From the NCBI GenBank assembly GCA_963682025.1, contig OY821519.1:109805764-109869763 (forward strand): DNA of 64,000 nt, given 5' to 3'. Origin of the DNA: Cordilura impudica (taxonomy: Eukaryota; Arthropoda; Insecta; Diptera; Scathophagidae). A program made the position numbers and the translations under genes. Numbering within the stretch: position 1 is the stretch's first letter; each line of letters opens with the position of its first letter. Positions 46,110 through 58,300 of the stretch are shown in pieces. The notes below the pieces were generated by a model that worked only from the letters and a program-made list of their open reading frames with translations, was not told the origin of the DNA and ran no database searches.

Positions 46110-46600
46110 CCATGGACTGAACTTGCAGTAGCCCATACGATCAACCCAACTGTTCACTACATTTTCGACAGTATGGAGCTGTATTTTACCGATGACTACA
46201 ATAACTTATATTTTCGACACTTGATACGTAGCGTAACATTCATCCCCACAAAAAATTATTCAACGGGATAAAATCGCAGCTACTCGATGGACAATGCACA
46301 TTGCCAACTTGGCAAATAACGCGAGTTTCACACTTTCCACGCAAAAGATGGAATGTTTCACTACTTGTGTGGCACGATGCGACATACTCTTGAAACCAAA
46401 TGAATGGTTATGCGATATCAGCTCCTGCACAAATTGAACTTTGTTTGGCGTCATACCGAGAGCTTTATGTAAAATTCGCATCAAAGAAGTGCGCGAAATG
46501 TTCAATTCTTGAAAAGAATGGCGAGTTTATTTCTTGCACACTCTGGGAAACAGCAGCAATGTTGTCGTTTGTACACAAAAAAATCTAGTTTCAAGCACAC
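46110..46600 (-). pseudogene. DD41D-type mariner transposase relic, internally deleted
   Basis: On the minus strand, LNISRTSLMRILHKALGMTP then NKVQFVQEL (about 46505-46425) matches LNISEASLR-ILHKDLGMTPYKVQLVQE of the element at 50.1-51.2 kb. IQLHTVENVVNSWVDRMGYC-like text (about 46215-46125) matches its C-terminus. The catalytic domain between them is deleted. It is a second, older copy of the same family. Confidence 0.7.
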
Positions 46601-46629
46601 AATTGACAAAATTTTCAACATATTTTATG

Positions 46630-47676
46630 CTGATGTTTATAACTAAGAAAAATATTTGATCTAAACCCACCCTTTGTTATACCGACCGACTTCGAATCAC
46701 TTTCTGAGTCGATTTAGCGATGTCCATCCGTCCGTCGGTCCATCTGCCTTTCCACTGTCCATTTGTTGTATCTCCATGTAAACCTTATAATCAAATAGCA
46801 GGACTCACATCTATAATATTAATAGGCAAGGCGATTTCTTGTGACCGATGTAACTTTCAAAGTTATACTCCGATTTTGAAAAAAAAATTTATCATTTGTA
46901 GCTGTTACCCACATTTACAAATTTTCATCGTCTGGATTTATTTTTTGGAAGTTATAATCGATTAAAGTTGCTACTAACACATACATAAAATTATACAATG
47001 CTATGTGTGTGCTTATTAAATTTGTAAATCCGTTTGTGTTAATGTGTTGAATTTGTTTTCTTCATTTAAAATGAGTTGAATAGTGAAGCATACCTTTAGG
47101 GTCTATCTTAAATGAAAAAATAATGTATCCTAGAATTTGCACTCGAATTTCGAGTGCTGGAATCTGCTAGTATGAATATATATATTGTTGAAATTTTGTA
47201 TATAAGCTTTCATCGGCCATAGAATGAACGCAATTGTAATTGCTAAAAATCGATGCATGTTCAGACCTAGTCCCCAAATAAATGTTCCTTGGCAGCTTAA
47301 GTTGCCATAAGATCCAAATTACCATATAGACCTTGTTCCAATTGGGTGCTTATTACGTTCAATAATCAGTAGTCGAAAAATAACACCTATGCGACAATTT
47401 TTAGTCATACCCCCATATAAAGTTGCTTCCTGATCTTTACTTAAACTTATCAAAAACCAAAAAAAGTTCACAGATTATTCTCAAAATTGGTTTGTATATG
47501 TTTTTGCAAAATATAAATATAGCAACCGATATAGACTTTTTGAAATCTGCGGGCAAGAAATTTATAAAAATTCCACTCAGATAAGAGTTGTGCTTATTTT
47601 ATATATCCAATTACTTGGACCTAAGACCAATTCTAAGCACATATTCGGTCTAGACTGATTTTAATTTCCTTTCTTG
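46630..47676 (+). mobile_element. HINE/mini-me-like element, copy J, degraded and split by a Helitron
   Basis: A plus-strand copy lacking the first ~60 bp, starting near TGATGTTTATAACTAAGAAA. The core GTCCATCCGTCCGTCGGTCC is at about 46722. It is interrupted by the Helitron at 46810-47170 and then continues with TATGAATATATATATTGTTG to the eroded end TTTCTTG at 47676. It is the most diverged HINE in the window. Confidence 0.8.
46810..47170 (+). mobile_element. Clean non-autonomous Helitron inserted in HINE copy J
   Basis: Begins TCTATAATATTAATAGGCAA at 46810 and ends with the hairpin GCACTCGAATTTCGAGTGC, then TGGAATCTG and CTAG at 47170. The host is A at 46809 and T at 47171. Other HINE copies read ...CGCAAATATGAATATAT at this point, so the insertion lies exactly between A and T with nothing duplicated. 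It is 361 bp and non-coding. Confidence 0.9.
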
Positions 47677-47722
47677 TTTTTGTAGTGCTTGTGTTTGTTG
47701 CAACAATTATTTTAAGCTAATT

Positions 47723-48535
47723 CGAAATGGACTCAACTTATCAAGGTTCAGAAAATACACACACGAAACACACAATGTTCTGTTCAAAAGCAGCCAACAC
47801 ATATCTTTATTTTCATATCAATTATGTGCGTTTCAAAATTTTCTACGGTACCCAACATAACCATGACTGTGTTCGTTTTAATATTTCGTTATTTACACGA
47901 ACATTTTTGTATCACATACTTTTTGCTTCAATCACACATAAAGCACACATTTTTGAGTGTTGCTTTATTTGAAGTTGATGTTCTGGTACGTGTAGTGAAA
48001 AAAAACACAGAACATGTAAAATAAACAGGTTCGAGTTCAGTTATATTTTAAGTCGTGTTGTGGCTCGTGTAGTAAGAAACAACAGAACATGTACAGTAAA
48101 CAGGTTCGAGTTCAGTTATATTTTAAGTCGTGTTTAAAATATAACTGAACTCGAACCTGTTTACTGTACATGTTCTGTTGTTTCTTACTACACGAGCCAC
48201 AACACGACTTAAAATATAACTGAACTCGAACCTGTTTATTTTACATGTTCTGTGTTTTTTTTCACTACACGTACCAGAACATCAACTTCAAATAAAGCAA
48301 CACTCAAAAATGTGTGCTTTATGTGTGATTGAAAAAAAAAGTACGTGATAGAAAAATGTTCGTGTAAATAACGAAATATTAAAACGAACACAGTCGTGGT
48401 TGTGTTGGGCACCGAAGAAAATTTAAAAACAAACATAATTGATATGAAAATAAAAATATGTGTGTGTTGGTCTAAGTTATGTTTGTTTACATATATGTAC
48501 GAGTTTTTTATTCAGTGTGTGTTTTTTTCTGAACT
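47723..48535. repeat. Large palindrome (~400-bp arms), foldback MITE-like
   Basis: Arms of about 400 bp meet at about 48129 with a spacer of roughly 7 bp (GTTATATTTTAA | TTAAAATATAAC). Each arm also contains a tandem duplication of a ~75-bp block (GTTCGAGTTCAGTTATATTT ... AACAGAACATGTA). Arms remain highly similar out to GGTTCAGAAAATACACAC at 47746 and its inverse near 48533. TTGTTGCAA-type text lies outside both arms. Small frames in it are mirror copies of each other and not genes. Confidence 0.9.
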
Positions 48536-48760
48536 CTGCAACTTATGCAAATTTTGTTGCACTCACTTTGTTGCAAAGCAGAAGTAACATTAGATACTAA
48601 GGAATATTGTTGTTAAAATTACCAAATTAAAAACCAGCAATAAAGATCGTAGCCTTTTTTAATCAATGTGATAATAAAATATTTATATCACATTGACGGT
48701 ATTGAGTTATTTTATTTCTATATTTGAGACCATTTAGTATTTAATGAAATGTATACATTA

Positions 48761-51511
48761 GGGTGGCCCTTCATTATATGGAGAAAAAAAAGTATTCAAA
48801 CTCTGGGTCGCACTCCCTAGAAACATGCGAATAGCAAAAAAACTGAGAAATACAAAGTTTTGGGCCAATCAAAGAACATTTGGAGGTGGCTCAACGCGAT
48901 TGAAAATTTCAAGTGTGTTTACATGGGGAAAATTTGACATTTTTTCAGATTTTACAAAAATTTCGTTCTATAGTTTAATTTTTCCGACAAATTGTTATAT
49001 AATTCGGGATTAACATTAAATTATCTTTCCAAAATGCTACAAAACTTCAAAATCTAATAAAAACTCGCCAACAAATAGCAAATGCCTCAGACCACTTTTG
49101 AGCCAAAAAAAACTAGATCATGAAATTTGATGGCATTTTTTTCAAATTTAAAAAATTAATTGAAGCCAACATTTTGTTTTAGTCTCTATACCTGTAAGTA
49201 CTCAGATATGAAGTATTGTTTTATTACCACCTTGCTAACCTATTAAGCATTGAGACCGGAAATGGAACACTTCTTTGATAAAATTTTGAAAACTCCTTTT
49301 TCAAGTTTTAAAAAATTTTCTTAAACAATATTTAAAAAAAATGGATTTAGCTCTTGAAGATCTTGTTAAACGTATATATGAGATTAACTATTTGAATTTT
49401 TAGGTAAATCCCTATATCAGAATTTTTTGACAAAGATTTTATTTTTGCGGATTTCGAGAAAAATGGGATTTTTGTAAAATATTCTGTAAATTGTAGTCTT
49501 TCTAAATACTTTGTATCAAAAATTCATCACTAGGGTTTCGGAAAAAAGTAATATGACCCCATTAACACTTTTGGAATTGGGGTCACATATGAGCCCACTC
49601 TAATATTTCATATTCTTTTGAATAAATTGTCTTTTATTAGCTTTGGGTCATTTGCGGATCTTCTTATTTTATTTAAAAAAATACAGATAGTTTTGATACA
49701 TAAAATAATTTTATAACAAAATTGGTTAAAAGTTGTTTTAATTTATATTCGCGAGCAATAAGCAGATAATTGCACCAAAGTTATATGACAATCGATTATT
49801 TTAATCCCAGGAGCACTGAAAGGTTAAATAAATAAAAATTAACCGAATTATTTTTCTTAAATTCTAAATAGTGGTTTCATCGAGTTTAATAGGAAAACTC
49901 GTTTTCCGTAATTTTTATTTAAAAATATCTTAAAATCCAAAGCTGGCCTTTGCAAATAATGTGCTAACGTTCTCGGATTTATCTCAAATTTCAGGAACGG
50001 AAGTTCTGCACGTTTAGTTAATATATTTTAAGCGTCACATCTAAAAATTAAATAGAACTCACAAAATATTTAAAATTTTTGAATAAATTGTTGTGTATAC
50101 GCCTGAACAACGCTGGGAAATATTGCGACATTACTTTGAAAATCATGGTAATGTTGCAGAATGTGTGCGAAAATTGCGTACGGATTTTGGAAGCAGAGAA
50201 GCACCGTCAGCTCCGTATGTTCGTTATCTTGTGAAAAAAGTGAAAGAGACTGGCATCCTCATCGATAAACCAAAGCGTGAAAAGCCAAAAACAGTGCGTA
50301 CACCCGAGAAAATTGCTGCTGTGGCAGAAAGTGTGCGTGAAGCGCCATTAACATCAATTCACCGTCGTTCTCAAGAATTGAACATTTCGGAGGCATCATT
50401 GAGATGAATTTTGCATAAAGACCTTGGTATGACGCCATACAAAGTCCAATTGGTTCAGGAGTGGAAGCCAACTGACCATCCAATGCGTTTTCGCTTCGCT
50501 AAGTGGGCCTGCGATCGAATTACAGAAGATGCCGATTTTGCCAAAAAAAAATCATCTTTTCAGATGAAGCTCATTTTGATCTTGGCGGGTATGTAAACAA
50601 GCAAAATTGTCGCATTTGGGGCACAGAAAACCCGCACGCATACATTGCAAAGCCGATACACCCAAAACGAGTCACTGTTTGGTGCGGATATTGGTTCAGA
50701 GGCATAATTGGGCCATTTGTCTTCGAAAATGAGCAAGGAGTGGCCGTTACAGTCAATGGCGATCGTTATCGGGCCATGTTTAACGAATTTTTGTTCACAA
50801 AAATTGAGGAGGAGGATATTGGCAACATTTGGTTTCAACAGGACGGCGCTACGTGCCACACAGCCGAAGCTACACTCGATGTTTTGCGCCGTGTTTTTGA
50901 AGATCGCATTATCAGCCGCAGAGCTGATGTCGTTTGGCCACCTCGGAGCTGCGATTTGACACCGTTGGACTATTATTTGTAGGGTGCCCTCAAAGATAAG
51001 TGTTACGCCAACAAGCCAGAGACAATTGACGCTTTAAAGGACAATATTCGTGAAGCCATTGGAGAAATACAGCTGCACACAATCGATAATGTGCTTAAAA
51101 ATTGGACCGATCGTGTAGGCTACTGCATGGCCAGCCGAGGCAGCCATTTGAATGAAATTATTTTCCATTATTAACCGGAAGGATTGTACTTTCAAATAAA
51201 AAAAGAAATTTAAGATAATATTCAGTAGTTTTTTTTTTATAACATTTTCAAAAAAAAAAAAGTTATTTGGCGGACCCTTTATAACAATTTGTCGGAAAAA
51301 TTAAACTACAGAATGAAATTTTCGTAAAATCTGAAAAAAAAAATCATATTTCCCCATATAAAACACACCTGAAATTTTCAATCGAGTTGAGCCACCTCTA
51401 AATGTTTTTTGCTTGGCCCAAAACTTCGTATTTCTCACTTTTTTGCTATTCGCATATTTCTACGGGTGCGACGGAGAGTTTCAACACTTTTTTTTTTATT
51501 AAGGGCCACCC
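48761..51511 (+). mobile_element. DD41D mariner-type element with ~240-bp inverted repeats
   Basis: GGGTGGCCCTT at 48761 is inverted at 51511, with TA immediately outside both (48759-48760, 51512-51513). The arms stay similar for about 240 bp (GCGAATAGCAAAAAA, TTGAGCCACCTC/GAGGTGGCTCAA, CCGACAAATTGTTATA). About 1 kb of non-coding repeat text lies between the left arm and the gene and is shared with the relic at 36.8-39.7 kb. The transposase occupies 50.09-51.17 kb. A mariner insertion inside a separate foldback element is an alternative reading. Confidence 0.65.
50093..51174 (+). pseudogene. Mariner-superfamily transposase, DD41D (rosa-like), two stops and one shift
   Basis: Opens near 50093 (VYTPEQRWEILRHYFENHG; the initiator seems lost). 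Two HTH segments cover residues ~1-110, including APYVRYLVKKVKETG. A TGA at 50405 breaks SLR-ILHKDLGMTPYKVQ. An extra A at about 50545 shifts the frame just before the catalytic core. Then come SDEAHFDLGGYVNKQNCRIW (first Asp), WFQQDGATCHTAEATL (second) and PPRSCDLTPLDYYL (third), then a TAG at 50980 in place of the usual Trp and the intact tail RVGYCMASRGSHLNEIIFHY. I count 41 residues between the second and third Asp, the spacing of the DD41D (rosa) family. Only three lesions make it a young copy. Confidence 0.85.
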
Positions 51512-51909
51512 TAGTGTACATCAATAATAAAAATACATTAAATACGTTACTAAATTTTATACCTATTTATGATTAAAAAAATCCTCGTAATTTTCTTCCT
51601 CATCATCAGGACAAGAGAATTAATTTTAATAGAAAAATTTAATGGAATTAAATGATAAAGCAATTAAGCTTGAGGCCAATAATTGGTTTTGAATTTTTTT
51701 TTTTTTTTTTCTTATTTAATATTTCGGTATCCACTGGATGGCATCTTCAGGAACATTTTTAATGAAGAACAATAAAAAACAAACAATAAAAAATATAAAA
51801 ATTTGTTCCTACTTTTTTACGTTGCATTACATTGTGTCATATTTTACAAAATGAGTACAATATGAAATGTAAAAGCTTAGGGAATACATTTTGTGGAAAA
51901 CTGTTTTAT

Positions 51910-52305
51910 TTATATTTGGCGATTTTTGATTTTGTCGATTTTTGTTTTTTCGATTGTAGATTTTGGCGATTTTTGACTTCGGCGATTATTTTATTTTTTT
52001 GCGATTTTTGATTCGGCGATTTTTGTTTTTGGCGTTTTATCAGTTTTGCGTTTTTTGATTTTGGGGATTTTCGTTATTCGCTTTATTCGGTTTTGATGAT
52101 TTTTGACTTCGACGATTTTTTTTTTTGCTATTTTTAGTTATTTTAGATTTAGCGATTTTTATTTTTTTGTGATTTTTTATTTTGGCGATTTTTCTTATTC
52201 GAGATTTTCGGTTTTGGTGATTTTTGAACTTGGCGATTTTTGCATTTTGCATTTTGCGATATTTGTTATTCGCGATTTTCGGATTTGGCGATTTTTGACT
52301 TCATA
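51910..52305. repeat. Degenerate ~15-bp tandem repeat (GGCGATTTTTGATTT)
   Basis: Some 25 loosely spaced units of TTTGGCGATTTTTGA-type sequence. No unit is perfectly conserved. The ~390 bp before it (51514-51905) is AT-rich with no feature seen. Confidence 0.75.
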
Positions 52306-52309
52306 TATT

Positions 52310-52730
52310 TTGTATAGGAGGAACCAAGCCCATTTGTACCACACCACCCATTTTTTTGATAACTACTCACATTAATAACGCATTAACTCAGACAAAGCTC
52401 CAAGGCTTTCACTACCACATTACTTAAGATATACGACATTAAATATTTACTTTATATGGTGGGTTCTATGCCCATTGGTCCGAACCCGCCCATTTTTCTG
52501 CAACTTTTAAAATTAGTTTAATATGTACATGCATTCTGTTAAAAATCCACTTTACATGGGAAGTACCACGCCCACTTGAAAAATCCCAAAAAATATAGCC
52601 TATTTCTCCTTCTGGATATGCAGTCACCTATTTTACAAATTTCAAGGTGATCGGTCCAGTGGTGGAGTCTCCTATAAACCACAAATAAATGTACAAACAT
52701 ACAAAACCAGATTTCTTATAAGAATAAGAT
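52310..52730 (-). mobile_element. Helitron fragment with repeat cassettes
   Basis: Three cassettes (GGAACCAAGCCCATTTG at about 52320, GGGTTCTATGCCCATTGG at about 52460, GGAAGTACCACGCCCACTTG at about 52560), plus AACTACTCACATTAATAACG and CCTATAAACCACAAATAAA, match the large Helitron at 18071-21449 in the same orientation. The 3' hairpin end is missing. Confidence 0.65.
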
Positions 52731-53320
52731 TATATAACTTCTGTCTGACTGACGAATAAGAGACCCATTATGAATCTCTTTAACCAAAAAGTATAAATTT
52801 GGATGGAAGTTGTTCAAATATCAACAATTATGTTTGAACTGTTGCATTTAACGGCACTAAGACAGAAAAACGCAAATCGCCAACTTATCGTTTTTTAAGG
52901 CGCCAAATGGAAATAATGCGCTTTGTTGGCAATTAAAAGGCGCTAATTCTAGCGCGAAAAGCGCTAAGGTGACAACGCTGGCATTGAGCTATGTTGAGGT
53001 ATAAGTTGTTTTTAATGCTTAAAATACTGTCTTTTATTCGGATCTTGCACTGGGTTATTGAGCCGGCCTGGAATATGAAGATTTTCCACTTTTCGAAGTG
53101 CTTATGAATTAATAAAATTTATGTTTATTGGAATTGATACCGTGTTAAATATTCAATCTTCTTTTAGTCAGATCTATGCGTTGATCTTGTTGCATAGACC
53201 ATTAAAACTATCCAAATCATACAAGTTATTCGATAGTCTTTATAAGAATGACAATGACAAAGAATTCATTTAGAATACGAGCAATAACTACTTTAAAATA
53301 ATATTATCCTTACAGATGAA
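52731..53320. other. Unassigned spacer
   Basis: No coding region. Around 52900-52980 GGCGCCAAATGG, AAGGCGCTAATTC and GCGCGAAAAGCGC form several short GCGC-centred palindromes. Nothing further can be supported. Confidence 0.35.
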
Positions 53321-54337
53321 TGACACTAGCCAACACGGTTTTGGATTGGAGCAACCAAATATCTTTCCTAGGGTAATAAGGTGGGCTGAATTCGAATCTG
53401 TAATTGGTTATTCTCTATCACGTCAGGTTTTCAAGATACACAAAAGATGTTTTTATTCGTTTTTTACATAAAAAATCATTAGTTTATTTAAAAATCAATG
53501 AACTTTCAAAAGTGAATGGCGTTATTTGAACGTCGTTTGTATTTCATTGGTTCGGTTTCACGTATTACAGTCTAACAATAGTCTCCCAGTATGCTTTTTC
53601 CCAAAATCCTTTATAATTTCTTTAAATTATCATTAAATCTTGGTGGGCATGCTCCCCTTGTTCGTCGCTCACCTCACCTAGGTTTTGTGGGAAAAAAATG
53701 TAAATGCAAATGAAGAAAATGCTTTTTGAGTGACATTCGTGCACCTAATTCGTGAAAATTTTTCAATAACACTCTTATTGTTTCTAAGAAAAATGTCCAA
53801 GATACTCTTGAAAGATTTTCAGGCTGCATATTCTTTCACCAATAAACATTGTGAAAAATTGTAATCACTTAATAGCTTCCTGATCCGAGAGTCAACAAAT
53901 ATGCTTTCTTTGATTTTATCATACGAAATTTTAGGAAAAACCGCTAACAAATATTTAAATGCTGCACCATCTTTGTCCAGAGCCTTGACAAAGTTCTTAA
54001 CATGGCCAAATTTTATGTGCAGTGGCGGAAGAAGGACGGCATTTGGACCAATTAATGGTTTATGTGAAATGTTTTGTTTTCCTGGTGAATACTCAGTTCT
54101 TTTTGGCCACTCCCCCAATATCCCATAGACAAAGGAAACAACAATATTATGTGAAACCTCCTTGCATATCTCTCAACAAACCAATGACCTGAAACAGATT
54201 AATTTACAGTTATCTACGATAGTCTACACTATATATACGAAGAAATTTAAATCACATACCTTAAAGTCACCACAGATCTTCCATTTATAATCGTTGTGTT
54301 TGAGTAATGACAAAAATTCAGTCATTGATTCGTAATT

Positions 54338-55107
54338 ATACCCTATACCACTATGTGGTTTGGGTATAATGACTTTGTGCTGCTGTTTGTAACAACCAAA
54401 AATATTTGACCTAGACCCATCTTTAATTATACCGATCGAATCAGAATCACTTTCAGAGTTGATTTAACAATGTCCGTCCGTCCGTCTGTGTGTCCATGTA
54501 AAGCTTGTAATGAAACTGCAGGTCGCAAATATGAATATATTTTGATGAAATTTGGTATATAAGCTTTTATCGGCCATGGAATAAACGCTATTGAAATTGG
54601 TGAGAATCGGTCCATGTTCAGACCTAGCCCCCATACAAATTACCCATATGAAATCGACATAAATTGCCATAAGATCCAAATTGTCATATAGATCTTACTC
54701 AAATTGGGTTTGCATGCGTTCATTACATCCATTAATGAGCAGTCCAAAAATGATCCCTTTGACCCCATATAGAGCTGCTTCCCGATCTTCACTTAAATCA
54801 ATTAAAAAACAAAAATATTGCACTGATTCTTCTCAAATTTTGTTTGTATATATTTTTGCAAAATACAAGAGACTCTACCAAACATGATCAGGATCGGTCC
54901 ATTTTTGGACCAAGTCCCTATATAGATATAGCATCCGATATGAACTTTTTCATATCTGGAGCCAAAAAAATTCATAAAAATCCCACTCAAATTTGGTTTT
55001 TGCTTATTTTCTATGTCCAGTTAGTTGGGCCTAAGAGATAGGGTCTCTAAACGCATGGTATAGGGTATCGTATAGTCGGTCTAGACCGACTATAATTTTC
55101 TTACTTG
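54338..55107 (+). mobile_element. HINE/mini-me-like element, copy I
   Basis: A nearly intact plus-strand copy from ATACCCTATACCACTATGTGG (54338) to TTTTCTTACTTG (55107), with GTCCGTCCGTCCGTCTGTGT at about 54473 and the complete 22-bp palindrome at about 55072-55093. It lies in a short T-run of the repeat-family gene (copy 1 has AATTTCCC there). Confidence 0.92.
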
Positions 55108-55311
55108 TTTTCCTTTGTACTAATGGCATGAGCAATTGGTATGGATGGTTTTTCATTGCCATTATGCAAAAGAAGAGCCTTTAAAACGTACTTAGAGCCA
55201 TCAATAAATAATCTCCATTCATTTTGTTGGCTGGTTCATTTTTTGAAATAAACCATCAACATTAGTGCAGTATAGAATAGAGTGTTTCTTTTCAAAATAT
55301 GCAACCAAGTC

Positions 55312-58300
55312 CAAGGAAAATTGACTTAATTTTTATTTTATTTGATGTCAGATATTTTTCGTATCGACTTCTGCAACATACGTGGCCTCAGATCGAATTT
55401 TTTCTCTGTATATGCCCACATTTGTTTCATCGGCCGGATGTTTTCGCCTTACGTGAGAACCAGGTAAGTGGAATGCTGATCCAAATGATTTCACATACCT
55501 GGTTATCACCTTCTATCCCTCTTTATTCTTCACAGGGGCCTTGTTATGTACATTCACTTTGGGTTAAGTTCAAAATCAGGGCACACATTTTGCACTTCGG
55601 GTTTCTATATAGAAGCCCAAATGCAGAAAGGGAGCTTCGACGCCCTTTCTTAATCCATTTCTAGAATCCCAGAGAGTTTCCCGAATAGTGAAATCGTTGT
55701 TGCTGGCGATTTTAATACCCATAACTCCACATGGCTTCACCATTTGAGTCAAACAACTCCCGAAGGCCGTTCAGTAATTCGGATCACTGCACCATTTCCG
55801 CATCTTTTTCGTACTCTGTACTTCAAAGTGTTTCAGCACCAGCTATGAAGCGCTTAGTTTTGATTTACGAAAAGCGTCGTTGGGCTGAGCTCAAGCATTT
55901 TAACTGGAAACTTTGTTTCCTCGATAAAAATGTTGATGCTGCTGCGAAAATGGTGGAAAAAATAATAGTGCTTGGTATGCGATTATTCATTCCATCAAAG
56001 CACATTTCGTCTAAACCAAATTAAAAATTATGGTTTAACCAGATATTGGCGTGAAAATAAAAATTCCGCCACTGAACTGCAACGCAAACAGACGAGAACT
56101 GAATGTGCCAAAACACTAAGGCGCCAAAACTTTCTTTACGATCAGCATCTTTGTGCTAAAGTTCTCTCTGCTCCTCGGCGTAGTAAGAGCTTTTGGTCAT
56201 TTGTTAAAAGGGTAAAGAACAATGCTAGTTCTGCTATCCCAACTCTTTTAATGTTTTCTTAGCTGAACTTTTTGCAAAAAACTCGTTTTTGACGGATAGC
56301 GATCAACCTCTGCCCAAACTTTAAAGTGTATCTTGTACTATGCCTAAAATATTCTTTCGAGCACGTGCAGTTAAAAAGGTTCTTTCGGATCTCAACGTTA
56401 ATAAGTCTTCGGGACCGGATGGTATACCAGCGCTGGTGCTGAAACAGTGCTCTTCGACGCTACCCAGTCCATTGGCCAACCTTTTCAGCCTTTCGTACCA
56501 TGCGGGAGTCTTTCCGTCTTGCTGGAAAGTTGTTAATGTCCAACCAATCCCTAAAAAGGGTGCGGCTTATAACCCTGAAAATTACCTTCCAATTGCAATC
56601 TGCACTGCGCTCTCAAAGGTGATGGAGAGCATGATCAATTTCCATCTAGTGAACTACTTAGAGACCAATTCACTTTTTAATGATCGACAGTATGGCTTCC
56701 GTAGAAATCGGAATACGTGTTGTCTCATCGAATGAGTTTCAGCTTAATTCAGGGGTACCCCAAGGTTCCGTTCTTTCTCCATCTCTTTTCCTAATATTTC
56801 TGAACGACCTTCTTGGTCAAACTTTTAATTCTATTTAATCTTTCGCAGATGATAGCAGCATTTGTCATTCATTTTCCTTTAATTGTAGGCCAAACCTCTT
56901 GGACGTTGGGGGCAAAAGGCAGACAATGAATGACACACTCAATAAGACCTGTTAACAATCTCCGAGTGGGGTAAAGCGAATAGGGTTGATTTTAATGCGC
57001 TGAAGACTCAATGTTGTATGCTGACCCATACGGCCATGGAATCAACAATGTCATCTGTATATATGGGTGGTATAGGTAAAATTGATGAATTCAGACATAT
57101 CTTTGAAAACTCTGACTTAAATATCATATGTGTATCTGAAACATGGTTTTGTGATTCGATAATAGATGCTGTGGTCTCTATGGAAGGCTATAAATTATAT
57201 AGAAATGACAGAGAAGATGGATATGGCGGCGTGGCGATCTATGTCAAACGTGGAGTGGCTTGTAAAGTTAGAACCAGAAGTGGTGAAAACTCCAACGATA
57301 AAGTTGAATACATTTTTCTTGAAGCATGTAGTGACGGAAGAAAGTTACTGATTGGTAGTGTGTATCGGCCCAATAATAGAATTGATCTTACTAACTTTTA
57401 CAAAATATTGGAAGATATAACTCCACTTTATAATGATGTAGTAATTGCAGGAGATTTTAATTCAAATCTACTAGCTGACACAAGTTTAATCATAAATATG
57501 AAATCTTTTGGTCTTAACCCAACGAATATAAATACACACTAATTGATCTGTTTTTTGTGTCCAATGAATCAAACATTCTACTATATGATCAATTATCAGC
57601 ATCGTGTTTTTCCAGACACGATCTTATTTTCTTGGCATACAACTTTCCACTCCAAATTCCTACTAACGAAATACATTTTCGTAATTTCAAACGCGCTAAC
57701 CAATATATTTTAAGGGAAGAATATAACAAAATAGACTGGAGCTGTATATATAACATGTTATCGGTTCATGATCAATTAGCATTTCTGGAATATAACGTTT
57801 CAGATCTATACAACATAATTGTGCCAATGCAAACAAAGACAATAAGAAGCAAACAAAAACCTTGGTTTACTACACAGATTAAACGTCTTATAGAAGATCG
57901 CGATTATGCATACTCTCGTTGGAAGTGCTACAAAATAGTTGACTTGAATAACAGCTATCGAGCAGCCAGAAAGACCGTAACTAAAGCCATTAGTTTGCGA
58001 ATTCAGTCAACACACGTAAAACTTGGAGAACAATAAGAGAAATTGGAATAGTGAAACGAAAAACCAATGAAGAAACCTCAATTTCAGATCCAAATGCCAT
58101 CAATGAACATTTTATTAATATACCGATGCAACAAGCGAATCACTCTTACTACAGTAACTTGCAGGATGAACTCCTACCAGAAAATCAATTCAGTTTCGAT
58201 TGTGTTAGTCAGTATGATGTACTCATGAGCTGCTCATCCATCAAATCTAACGCAACAGGTGTTGACGGTATTCATCCCACTTTTTTAAAAATGCTCCTTC

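Noticed and set aside
47727..48436. Mirror-image 60-80 codon frames around the palindrome
   Set aside because: They are the two arms of one palindrome read in opposite directions, without start context or recognised content.
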